A stretch of 39,271 bases of DNA from Defluviitaleaceae bacterium (lineage in GTDB: Bacteria > Bacillota > Clostridia > Lachnospirales > WQUN01): NCBI GenBank assembly GCA_009788055.1, contig WQSG01000027.1:1-39271 (forward strand), in the 5' to 3' direction. This document shows positions 32,479 to 39,271 of the stretch, piece by piece (positions within the stretch are counted from its first letter, which is position 1; each line of letters begins with the position of its first letter). A program made the translations under genes and the position numbers. The notes under the pieces are model-generated. The model made no database searches, was not told the DNA's origin, and was given only the letters and a program-made list of their open reading frames with translations.

Positions 32479-32831
32479 AAAAACAGAGAAAAAGCAAGGC
32501 GACCCTTCTCGGTACGACAACGCTACGGCGTATGGTCAGTGCGTCTTTCAATGAGGGAGATGCTCTATATAGTCGTAATACCTACGCTGAGTGCTTTATG
32601 GCGAAGTGGCGACTTGATGACAAACCCGCTGATGGTGATGAAATTGTGTATGTCTACTATCACGCAAAAGAAGATGAGACTATCATGACGAACATCGAAG
32701 ATGACATATGGGGAGCAATGGGTTCATCTGCCGGTTTCAAAGGCAAATTAAAGCCAGCGGAATTTTCTGATGTAAGCGTGTGCGAAAGGTCTTCTGCACA
32801 TGACGATCAACAAAAACTGACCAATCACTGA
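32472..32831 (+). CDS. Unknown protein coupled to protein A
   Basis: A protein of 119 residues starting at ATG 32472 within the end of the previous gene, so probably translated by coupling. It has a basic N-terminus, then a mixed region DEIVYVYYHAKEDET and an acidic middle. No family, signal or membrane segment is seen. Confidence 0.55.
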   Translation: MVKKQRKSKATLLGTTTLRRMVSASFNEGDALYSRNTYAECFMAKWRLDDKPADGDEIVYVYYHAKEDETIMTNIEDDIWGAMGSSAGFKGKLKPAEFSDVSVCERSSAHDDQQKLTNH

Positions 32832-32837
32832 TTTTGA

Positions 32838-32957
32838 CGGAATTTGCGGTTCGCAACAAACACAAACACCAAAAACAAACAGTGAAAATGCAAAGCCAAG
32901 AAGCAGTAGTTTAACGCAAGTTTGTCGGCGCCTAGTTTATCTGCGCCAAGTCTTTAG
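32838..32957. repeat. Repeated intergenic spacer, copy 1
   Basis: It shares blocks AACACAAACACCAAAAACAA, GCCAAG and TATCTGCGCCAAGTCTTT with the spacer at 33799-33912. The last block also occurs inverted at 32021-32040. Confidence 0.7.
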
Positions 32958-32995
32958 CCGAGTCAACAAAAATAAAAAACAAGGAGAATCAGGTT

Positions 32996-33148
32996 ATGCA
33001 AATCAATGCACTCAATGTTACTGAAGATAAAATGAGGGATGCCATTAAACACGCTGCCGCTGTATGGAAGCTTAATGCTCAACTGTATGAGTTGTTTTGC
33101 TTGAACCATCACCAAGCCGTGCTTAAAGATTTGGTCCAGATAGGCTGA
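32996..33148 (+). CDS. 50-residue protein of unknown function
   Basis: ATG 32996 follows AAGGAG, and the frame ends in TGA at 33146-33148. The product has 50 residues beginning MQINALNVTEDKMRDAIKHA and is helical, with several His residues in LNHHQAVL. It sits between the repeated spacer and the next repeated leader, so it looks like one more small gene in the same series. No family recognised. Confidence 0.5.
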   Translation: MQINALNVTEDKMRDAIKHAAAVWKLNAQLYELFCLNHHQAVLKDLVQIG

Positions 33149-33224
33149 ACGGCAAACACCGGCTACGATCACCGCAACTACGGCACTGCTCGCTTATAAA
33201 TGTTAATGGTGAAAGGATTAAATT

Positions 33225-33737
33225 ATGCAACAACAATCAGGACAAAAGCCGCCGCTTAACGGCGTGCGTGAGGAAGATTCATCTGCTATGGGCGAAAACG
33301 CTACGAACAGCTATTTGGCTTTGGAGGCTAAACACCAAAAAGAAGTAAACCAGTTTCCGTTCTTTTTTGCCTTTGGCGATGAGCAGTTCGAAAAGGAGTT
33401 GGCAAAGCTCGGATTGACCCTGGACGACACCGATAAAATTTGTAGATTAGATGACATCGGTGCATTCTGCCTAAAATCAAACGCGCCCAAACTCAAGGAG
33501 ATGTTTGCTAGGCACGAAAGGGAGCGAAAAGAGGCAATCGCCGCCGACACTACAGGCCATGGTTACATCTATGAGATGTTTCTGTATGAGCTTGCGAACT
33601 ACGAATACTGCTATACAAACGATTTAACCGATACACTGAATGCCATAGGCATTACGCGGAAGGAAATTTCGGAAGATAAAGCATTGTCTGCCGGATTCGA
33701 GAAGGCTATTGCAAAAATCAGGAAGCTAGAAGCGTAA
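33225..33737 (+). CDS. Unknown protein B of the repeated-leader pair (mobile region)
   Basis: A protein of 170 residues. The N-terminus QQQSGQKPPLNG resembles that of the gene at 32119. The core includes EVNQFPFFFAFGDEQFEKEL and YEMFLYELANYEYCYTNDLT followed by LNAIGITRKEI, a pattern I recall from short proteins of clostridial conjugative elements. The function is unknown. The leader repeats that of 32119. Confidence 0.65.
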   Translation: MQQQSGQKPPLNGVREEDSSAMGENATNSYLALEAKHQKEVNQFPFFFAFGDEQFEKELAKLGLTLDDTDKICRLDDIGAFCLKSNAPKLKEMFARHERERKEAIAADTTGHGYIYEMFLYELANYEYCYTNDLTDTLNAIGITRKEISEDKALSAGFEKAIAKIRKLEA

Positions 33738-33798
33738 TGTGCCGGTTTAGCAGATTTTGGCTTAGGCCACCCATCAAACGCTGATTTTATCAGCGATT

Positions 33799-33912
33799 GA
33801 GATGTGAAGCGAAACACAAACACCAAAAACAAACATTGAAAGAGCAGAGCCAAGGGAACGGGAAGTTATGCGGGGCTTAACCGGACACAACCTATCTGTG
33901 CCAAGTTTTTAA
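33799..33912. repeat. Repeated intergenic spacer, copy 2
   Basis: Second copy of the spacer at 32838-32957, with about the same order of blocks. The gap 33738-34048 also has a hairpin CGCTGAT-TTT-ATCAGCG at 33779-33795; no gene is seen in it. Confidence 0.7.
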
Positions 33913-34048
33913 GCGAGGGATATTAAAGGGCTTGGGGCATTGTCGCGCAATTGAGCCTTGATTCCGTGGCCCACGCGCGCTATGCTTAACGCTGGTGAAG
34001 TAGCATTGTTATCTTTAATAAATCTGAGAAAGTTGGGAGGTAATCCAT

Positions 34049-35869
34049 GTGTATGCACAAAATGCAGCCGTAGCCGCCCCTGCACCAATTAGGTCGGCTA
34101 CGCCAAATAATCTTTTACAAGCCTTGACGGACAGCATGACACCGAAATTCGCCGTGTCGTATCTGCGGGTATCCACAGCAGGGCAGGCGGAGCGAGGTGG
34201 CGGGGACGATGAAGGTTTTTCGATTCCGGCTCAGCGCGAGGCAAACAAACGCAAAGCCATGTCTATGGGTGCGATGATTGGCAAAGAATTTGTAGACCGA
34301 GGTGCTTCTGCTCGCTCTGCCGCCAGACCCGAACTCAAGCGAATGCTTGAATTTATCAAGGAAAACAAAGACAGGGTGGATTATGTAATCGTTCACAAAG
34401 TTGACCGCCTCGCCCGCAACCGCGGTGATGACATTGATATAACCCGTGCTTTAGGCGAGGCAAATGTGCAGTTAGTGTCTGCCTCGGAAAGCATTGACGA
34501 TTCGCCATCCGGTATGCTGTTGCACGGCATAATGAGTTCGATAGCAGAATTTTATTCACGCAACCTATCCACCGAAGTAAAAAAAGGCTTGAACCAGAAG
34601 GCCAAGGGCGGCGGCACACCTAACAAGGCTCCAATTGGCTACAAAAACATCCGTGATGTAGACGAAAACGGCAGGCGAAACAGCCGCGTAGATGTTGACG
34701 AAGAGCGAGCCGCCCTTATCACGCTGGCATTCAACGAATATGCCACGGGCGATTGGGCGTTAACAGCACTAGCCGACCATGTATCCGATTTGGGGCTGGT
34801 TACACCTGCCACCCGCAGGCTTCCGGAAAAACCCATAGGCAAGCGAATGTTGCACACCATTCTCACAAATCCCTACTATAAAGGCATCGTCCGATACAAC
34901 GGTGTGGAACACGAAGGTCGGCACACGCCGATTGTGGATGAAGCGACTTGGGATAGGGTGCAGGAAATGCTGAAAATCCGCCTAAACGGTGAACGTACTC
35001 GCATTCATGAGCATTATCTGAAAAGCACAGTGTACTGTGGAAAGTGTGGGGCTAGGCTGATAATTCACAATGCTAAGTCGAGGGCAGGGATGCGGTATCC
35101 ATATTTTGTCTGCTCCGCCAAGCACAATAAACGAAACGACTGCGACCAGCGTTCTTTGCTCATAGACGAAATTGAAAGGCAGATAGAAGCCTTCTATCAG
35201 CGGATTTCTTTCACGTCGGCATTTCGTAAGCTACTGCAAGACTGGGCTATGGACAAAATCGCAAATTTATCGGAAGAATCCAAAATCGAACTGGAACGCC
35301 TAAAGAAACAGCAGGAAAAACTGGAACGCGAACGCCGCAAGGTGCTTCAAGCCTTCCAAGCCGATGCCATATCGCTGGACTTATTAAAGGAAGAGCAAGA
35401 CCGCATAGGCAGAACACTTGCAAGTGTCAACGGCCAAGTGAACGCCTACCAAGCCGAGTATGACGAAGTTTCCGGCAATCTCAATGATGTATTTGCGCTT
35501 TTGGATGATTGCGGCAAAGCCTACAAGCTGGCGAAAGATTTTGAGCGACGGTGCTTTAACCAAGCCTTATTCGAGCGGATACTGGTTCATGAAGACACAG
35601 GTCTGGATGTAGAATATGCCGCCCCCTTTGATACGCTGCTCGACCCAAATCTGTTCACGCTAAAGGGGGAAGTCGAGCGGCAGATTCGTGATAATGAAAA
35701 TGGGCAGCCCCAATCGGCTGCCCATCTTTCATTGGCGGATTTTGCGAAAAACCGCCGTAACGCAAAAACCGGCACATTTTTTAATAGTGCCGGTTTAAGT
35801 AAGAGCATTCTAGTGCAGCTGACAGGACTTGAACCTGCAAGGTCTAGGACCACTAGATCCTTAGTCTAG
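34049..35869 (+). CDS. Large serine recombinase (site-specific integrase)
   Basis: A protein of 606 residues. After an Ala/Pro-rich start, the resolvase domain begins at SYLRVST with catalytic Ser42, followed by ARSAARPELKRMLEFI and HKVDRLARN. The recombinase domain (about 200-310), a zinc ribbon with CGKCGARL and C-x-n-C later, and a long coiled coil (about 410-490) complete the large serine integrase layout. It would excise or integrate the region. Start GTG 34049 has GGGAGG upstream. The last 19 codons lie antisense over the tRNA-Leu gene and some before that over its terminator, so the C-terminus was probably altered by integration. Confidence 0.92.
   Translation: MYAQNAAVAAPAPIRSATPNNLLQALTDSMTPKFAVSYLRVSTAGQAERGGGDDEGFSIPAQREANKRKAMSMGAMIGKEFVDRGASARSAARPELKRMLEFIKENKDRVDYVIVHKVDRLARNRGDDIDITRALGEANVQLVSASESIDDSPSGMLLHGIMSSIAEFYSRNLSTEVKKGLNQKAKGGGTPNKAPIGYKNIRDVDENGRRNSRVDVDEERAALITLAFNEYATGDWALTALADHVSDLGLVTPATRRLPEKPIGKRMLHTILTNPYYKGIVRYNGVEHEGRHTPIVDEATWDRVQEMLKIRLNGERTRIHEHYLKSTVYCGKCGARLIIHNAKSRAGMRYPYFVCSAKHNKRNDCDQRSLLIDEIERQIEAFYQRISFTSAFRKLLQDWAMDKIANLSEESKIELERLKKQQEKLERERRKVLQAFQADAISLDLLKEEQDRIGRTLASVNGQVNAYQAEYDEVSGNLNDVFALLDDCGKAYKLAKDFERRCFNQALFERILVHEDTGLDVEYAAPFDTLLDPNLFTLKGEVERQIRDNENGQPQSAAHLSLADFAKNRRNAKTGTFFNSAGLSKSILVQLTGLEPARSRTTRSLV
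35702..35727. other. Perfect hairpin inside the recombinase 3' part
   Basis: ATGGGCAGCC and GGCTGCCCAT pair around CCAATC. No good T run follows on the plus strand. It could be a terminator of the original integrase message or part of an attachment site. Confidence 0.35.
35767..35796 (-). terminator. Intrinsic terminator of tRNA-Leu
   Basis: On the minus strand AAACCGGCAC pairs with GTGCCGGTTT, followed by TTTT. It lies just past the 3' end of tRNA-Leu but inside the recombinase frame. Confidence 0.75.
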
Positions 35870-35896
35870 CGCGTATGCCAATTCCGCCACAGCTGC
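35814..35896 (-). tRNA. tRNA-Leu (anticodon AAG)
   Basis: Acceptor stem GCAGCTG/CAGCTGC, anticodon stem CTAGA/TCTAG, loop CTAAGGA giving AAG, a long variable arm as in class II tRNAs, and T-arm GGTTCAAGTCC. CCA is not encoded. Confidence 0.93.
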
Positions 35897-35910
35897 GTGC
35901 AACGAAAAAT

Positions 35911-35939
35911 ATTGTAATACAGGCATTCTTTTGTGTCAA
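35911..35939 (-). promoter_or_regulatory. Sigma-A promoter of tRNA-Leu
   Basis: Minus-strand TTGACA (35939-35934) and TACAAT (35916-35911) with a 17-base spacer. Confidence 0.88.
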
Positions 35940-36015
35940 GATAAACATGAATTTTTTGCGTATAAGCGAAACCAAAAACGGCAAAGATATCAATAAATAA
36001 AACGGGGGCGATAAG

Positions 36016-37302
36016 ATGAACCGCAAATTAAAAATTGTTGCAATATTACTTTTGTGTGTGATAACAGGCTATGGGCTGGGTAGTTTCACATATCTTTTGC
36101 GTTTTCCGGGAGAAATACGCCTGACGGAATTTACCACGCACAGGTTAAGTATTGGCCTGCCGCTTTCGGCAACCTTTCACGAGACGGCGGCGGTTACAAA
36201 AATAAACGACACACCGCTTTCGGAAATTGGAGCGGTGCGTTTGGGGCGTCCGCTTACAATTCAGACCAGCAGCCAAGGCACGGCAGAGATGACTATTGGT
36301 GCGTTTGGTGTGCCGTTTCGGCGCATTACGCTGGATGTTGTGCCGGAGGTGGAGATTATTCCGCTTGGCCACGCGATTGGCGTTCGCATAAACACGGACG
36401 GCGTTATGGTGCTTGGCACGGGGTCGTTTGCGGGAGAAGGCGGCGAAACCCACCGTCCTGCCGACAATCTTTTGCGCGGCGGCGATTTAATTCTGAAAGC
36501 AAACGGCACAGACATTAACAACAAGGAAGAACTAAGCGAATATGTAGCGGAAAGCACGGGCGAAATTATCTTCCTCGTTCGCCGCGACGAAACCGAAATG
36601 GAAATACCCATCACGCCCGAAACCGCCGCAACCGACGACGTTCGCAGAATCGGCGCGTGGGTGCGCGACTCCACCAAGGGCATAGGAACGCTTACATTTT
36701 ACAACCCCGAAACGGGCGAATTTGGCGCGTTGGGTCACGGCATTTTGGACGTGGATACAAAAATGCTTCTTTCCGTAAGAAGCGGCAACATCATGCCCTC
36801 CACGGTGACATCCGTAAATCGCGGCGCACGCGGTAACCCCGGCGAACTTGAAGGCACGGTAAACACAAACATCTCCATGGGAAGCATCGCGACCAATTGC
36901 GAAAGCGGCATTTTCGGAACACTGGAGCCGTCCGTGCGCGAAGACTTCGCCGAACTCCCACGCTTCCCCATAGCCCGCCGAACCCAAATTGAAGAAGGCC
37001 CTGCAACCGTTTTAACCAACGTGTCAGGCACTTGCGTTCGCCACTACGAAATCGAAATAGAACACATAAACCAAAACGCCGCAGACGAAACAAAGGGCAT
37101 TGTAATCCGCATAACCGACCCCGAACTCCTGCGCCAAACAGGCGGCATCGTACAGGGCATGAGCGGCAGCCCCATAATCCAAAACGACCGCATCATAGGC
37201 GCGATAACCCACGTTTTTGTCCAAGACCCCACAAAAGGTTACGCCATCTTCATAGAAAGCATGATTCGCTACTGCCCCCAAACACAGGAGCTTTATGTAT
37301 AG
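36016..37302 (+). CDS. spoIVB: SpoIVB-type sporulation serine peptidase (S55)
   Basis: In spore formers this forespore enzyme crosses the inner membrane and starts sigma-K activation by cleaving SpoIVFA. It has 428 residues. One N-terminal membrane helix (about 6-28) is followed by a PDZ domain (about 105-195, with LRGGDLILKANGTDI) and the peptidase domain with catalytic His241 in GHGI and Ser385 in GMSGSP. The length and motifs are normal. In most relatives recN lies before it and spo0A after it; here it follows tRNA-Leu and is followed by repeats. Confidence 0.93.
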   Translation: MNRKLKIVAILLLCVITGYGLGSFTYLLRFPGEIRLTEFTTHRLSIGLPLSATFHETAAVTKINDTPLSEIGAVRLGRPLTIQTSSQGTAEMTIGAFGVPFRRITLDVVPEVEIIPLGHAIGVRINTDGVMVLGTGSFAGEGGETHRPADNLLRGGDLILKANGTDINNKEELSEYVAESTGEIIFLVRRDETEMEIPITPETAATDDVRRIGAWVRDSTKGIGTLTFYNPETGEFGALGHGILDVDTKMLLSVRSGNIMPSTVTSVNRGARGNPGELEGTVNTNISMGSIATNCESGIFGTLEPSVREDFAELPRFPIARRTQIEEGPATVLTNVSGTCVRHYEIEIEHINQNAADETKGIVIRITDPELLRQTGGIVQGMSGSPIIQNDRIIGAITHVFVQDPTKGYAIFIESMIRYCPQTQELYV

Positions 37303-37330
37303 AACTGCCACAGATTCTCGGGCGAGAGGG

Positions 37331-37393
37331 ACGGTTGACTTCGCTCGCTATGATACGCCTGCGGCGTACAACCGCTCACTGAAGTCAACCTCC
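37331..37393. repeat. Hairpin with conserved loop core, copy A
   Basis: Arms GGTTGACTTC (37333-37342) and GAAGTCAACC (37381-37390) are perfect complements. The loop 37343-37380 matches, inverted, the loop of copy B at 39201-39240 at all but a few positions, while the arms differ. Confidence 0.85.
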
Positions 37394-37395
37394 CC

Positions 37396-37836
37396 TCATG
37401 GACAAGACGGATGAACCGTCCCCTTGTCTTTTTGGATAGTCGGCATAAACTGCTCCTTGAGAGTATCAAAATGTGGGATTACCCTTTCAATCGCAATGTC
37501 CGTCAATTCCGTTATGATGACTTCCAATTCCTTTTCATCGGCATATTCAACAAAAATGCCCGGCTGGTGAATTTTGAAATAATTTGATAAAAATGGCGGA
37601 AGACTATTTATATCGAATAATCTTTCCACGGAGTGAGCAGGACACTTGCCAACAAAAATTAATCTTATCCCTTTGCATAAGTTTGATTTTTGAAAGTACA
37701 TTTCATACTTAACTCCATTTGCTTGACGTTCGTAAAACCACATACCAGAACCATATTCGGGGCGTTTAACTCTTTTGAATCCTACTGCCGCCAGTTTTTT
37801 GTCGGCAACCTTCTTTATAACGGCTGTTATCGTCAT
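37396..37836 (-). CDS. Unknown protein, C-terminus encoded by a repeat
   Basis: A protein of 146 residues and unknown family. A basic N-terminus TITAVIKKVADKKLAAVGFK is followed by YGSGMWFYERQANGVKYEMY and a helical end PHFDTLKEQF. The final dozen residues (from about KDKGTVHP) are encoded by the GGGGACGGTTCATC-type repeat, so the original stop was probably lost. Shine-Dalgarno AAGGAGGG is strong. Confidence 0.7.
   Translation of the reverse strand: MTITAVIKKVADKKLAAVGFKRVKRPEYGSGMWFYERQANGVKYEMYFQKSNLCKGIRLIFVGKCPAHSVERLFDINSLPPFLSNYFKIHQPGIFVEYADEKELEVIITELTDIAIERVIPHFDTLKEQFMPTIQKDKGTVHPSCP
37401..37428. repeat. Partial copy of the 94-bp repeat (R1)
   Basis: It contains GATGAACCGTCCCCTTGTC, the right end of the element. 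It lies within the 3' end of the preceding unknown gene and next to hairpin copy A. Confidence 0.85.
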
Positions 37837-37879
37837 TTTACCCTCCTTGCATATATCACGGGATGACTACGTTCTGGTG

Positions 37880-37973
37880 GACAAGGGGACGGTTCATCTG
37901 TCCTTCACAATATATGGATTTATCCATGGGAATCAAGCCCTTTCGTGTAAGACGGATGAACCGTCCCCTTGTC
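37880..37973. repeat. Complete 94-bp inverted-repeat element (R2)
   Basis: Ends GACAAGGGGACGGTTCATC and GATGAACCGTCCCCTTGTC are perfect 19-bp inverted repeats. The centre has a TGGAT/ATCCA hairpin. It is nearly identical to R4. Confidence 0.92.
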
Positions 37974-37997
37974 TTTTCCTGTCACAGTTATTCCCTT

Positions 37998-38516
37998 TCA
38001 TTCTTTTTTGCATCTGAGGTTGGGACAAAATTTTCGTATTAAATGGACTTTGTAGTACTGCACACACGCACAAGAGATAAACCCTAGGACGAGCAAACAA
38101 AAAACAAGACTAATTATAATCCCTTGAGTATGACTCATAACGTTTGGCAAAACAATCCTCGCAACTCCAACACCACCTATAGCCCCCAACATACCAAATG
38201 TAGAAGCCTTGTTTGCTGAGGTATTACACTGCTTTTCAGTACCATCCATGTAACGGTTAAATTTGCCTTTCGATTGTATGAATGTAAAAGCAACAACAAC
38301 AGGCATTATAATCACAACTGCCACATTCATCGGTAATACCCTGATAAAATCACTGTCGAAAATAACAAAGACATTGGGTGCTACCCACGTTAATGTCGAT
38401 AAGAGACACCATCTGTGTCCCGAATGTAAAAAGAAACTTTCTGCAGAATGTTCGTTTCTATCATTATAGCTTCGCAAAACATATGACTCTATGTCTTTGT
38501 TGTTATGCTGTTGCAT
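37998..38516 (-). CDS. Unknown membrane protein
   Basis: A protein of 172 residues with about four hydrophobic segments (near 45-60, 65-80, 108-125 and 135-155), a His-rich start and a Cys-rich end (CVQYYKVHLIRKFCPNLRC). GGTGAGGGG precedes ATG 38516. It is flanked by R2 and R3. No family recognised. Confidence 0.6.
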   Translation of the reverse strand: MQQHNNKDIESYVLRSYNDRNEHSAESFFLHSGHRWCLLSTLTWVAPNVFVIFDSDFIRVLPMNVAVVIIMPVVVAFTFIQSKGKFNRYMDGTEKQCNTSANKASTFGMLGAIGGVGVARIVLPNVMSHTQGIIISLVFCLLVLGFISCACVQYYKVHLIRKFCPNLRCKKE

Positions 38517-38550
38517 GATATATACCCCCTCACCATCAAGGAAATGTCAC

Positions 38551-38573
38551 GACAGATGAACCGTCCCCTTGTC
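38551..38573. repeat. Partial copy of the 94-bp repeat (R3)
   Basis: GATGAACCGTCCCCTTGTC only, the right end, between two unknown genes. Confidence 0.85.
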
Positions 38574-38622
38574 TTTTGAGTGGTTTTAGAAAATATTAGG
38601 TTTTTGAAGCGGATAGGTATTG

Positions 38623-38994
38623 TCATATTGGGCAGTCGCATTTCCATGCCACATCCAAGCCGGAGAAATCATCCAAAAGCTTTGATAACTCATATTCCAA
38701 CTCTTTTATGCTCTTTATGTTATTGATGTACACAGAATTTATTATATCTTCATCAGCAATGCACCAATCATTTTCAATATACTCTATCTCTATTTCACCT
38801 GTTCTCAAAAAGAAACGAGTATTATCGTCAATGCTTAAAAAGTTTGAAACTGCAGTTGCACGTCCGTTTTCATCATAGCGATATGCACCTAAAACAATAA
38901 AGGCTCTCGCATCATCAGACGTTGAAGGAATTTCCATGGCTAAATTATTTCCAACACTTAAGTTATTAATTTGCCTCAAGCTAAATTTATTCAT
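38623..38994 (-). CDS. Unknown acidic protein
   Basis: A protein of 123 residues with no known family. It begins MNKFSLRQINNLSVGNNLAM and is acidic in the second half (EIEIEYIENDWCIADEDIIN), with an end pair CDCPI. No signal or membrane segment. It has no clear Shine-Dalgarno. R4 lies upstream and R3 downstream. Confidence 0.6.
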   Translation of the reverse strand: MNKFSLRQINNLSVGNNLAMEIPSTSDDARAFIVLGAYRYDENGRATAVSNFLSIDDNTRFFLRTGEIEIEYIENDWCIADEDIINSVYINNIKSIKELEYELSKLLDDFSGLDVAWKCDCPI

Positions 38995-39028
38995 TTGTGA
39001 TTACACCTGCCAATCACATCCAAAGGTG

Positions 39029-39122
39029 GACAAGGGGATGGTTCATCTGTCCTTCACAATATATGGATTTATCCATGGGAATCAAGCCCTTTCGTGTAAG
39101 ACGGATGAACCGTCCCCTTGTC
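39029..39122. repeat. Complete 94-bp inverted-repeat element (R4)
   Basis: The same length and sequence as R2 except for about one base in the left end (GGGGATGG for GGGGACGG). The right end is followed by a T run, as in R1-R3. Confidence 0.92.
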
Positions 39123-39177
39123 TTTTTTTCGCCTACCGCCCACTAATCTAATCTTTCCTACCCTATCGCTACGCGGG

Positions 39178-39263
39178 CGGCGAGTGGGGGCGATTGCTTT
39201 TGGCGAGCGGTTGTACGCCGCAGGCGTATCATAGCGAGCGAAAGCAATCGCCCCCACTCGCCG
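39178..39263. repeat. Hairpin with conserved loop core, copy B
   Basis: Perfect 23-bp arms (39178-39200 and 39241-39263) around a 40-base loop. The loop matches copy A inverted. The element is close to the window end, so flanking context is missing on the right. Confidence 0.9.
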
Positions 39264-39271
39264 GCCCAGCC

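Noticed and set aside
37775-39151. Two plus-strand frames (37775-38017 and 38936-39151) sharing the peptide DKGTVHLSFTIYGF
   Set aside because: They are translations of the two complete copies of the 94-bp repeat, with no ribosome site, so they are not genes.

Overview
The window looks like a chromosome segment of an endospore-forming, probably anaerobic Firmicute of class Clostridia. The evidence is a SpoIVB sporulation peptidase, a LytTR/DUF3021 regulator pair, an Asp23-NusB-XseA-XseB-Dxs-NAD kinase cluster, purine-rich Shine-Dalgarno sites before nearly every gene, consensus sigma-A promoters and tRNA genes without an encoded CCA end. I cannot name the species.

Bases 1-14700 hold metabolic and surface functions: a family-4 phospho-glycosidase cut by the window edge, asparagine synthase, a YegS-like lipid kinase, a small P-loop protein, a three-gene ABC importer (lipoprotein, permease, ATPase), a cell-wall amidase, a NACHT-type NTPase that may be an antiphage or signalling protein, a flavoprotein/SCP2-like/membrane fusion preceded by three evenly spaced LytTR-type operator repeats, the LytTR-DUF3021 regulator pair, and a lipoprotein efflux adaptor. 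Bases 14968-24404 are a run of minus-strand genes. Its core is led by a good promoter at about 24390: asp23-like, nusB, xseA, xseB, PAP2-like, dxs, SurA/PrsA-like and nadK, followed by an Rpn nuclease, mntP and a tail-anchored protein. Bases 24550-27791 carry a Nudix hydrolase, a histidine-less HPr paralogue, oligoendopeptidase F and a TSCPD protein.

Bases 27872-35896 lie between tRNA-Pro(GGG) and tRNA-Leu(AAG) and look like an integrated, partly decayed mobile region. It has a RelBE-type toxin-antitoxin pair, fragments of a cohesin-bearing surface protein, small unknown genes with long repeated spacers, two multi-hairpin non-coding segments, and a large serine recombinase whose frame runs antisense into tRNA-Leu. 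SpoIVB follows. The end of the window is a row of orphan minus-strand genes separated by copies of a GGGGACGGTTCATC-type repeat.

The most unusual content is non-coding. At least four families of structured repeats sit directly at gene ends: mosaic elements of about 185 bp at four sites plus a solo hairpin, a 167-bp palindromic element, a 94-bp element with 19-bp terminal inverted repeats, and a short conserved core held between flanking arms that differ in sequence from site to site but stay self-complementary. That last pattern suggests an element that sits at, or inserts into, hairpin tips. The most promising protein-level leads are the NACHT protein and the LytTR operator in front of the flavoprotein fusion.
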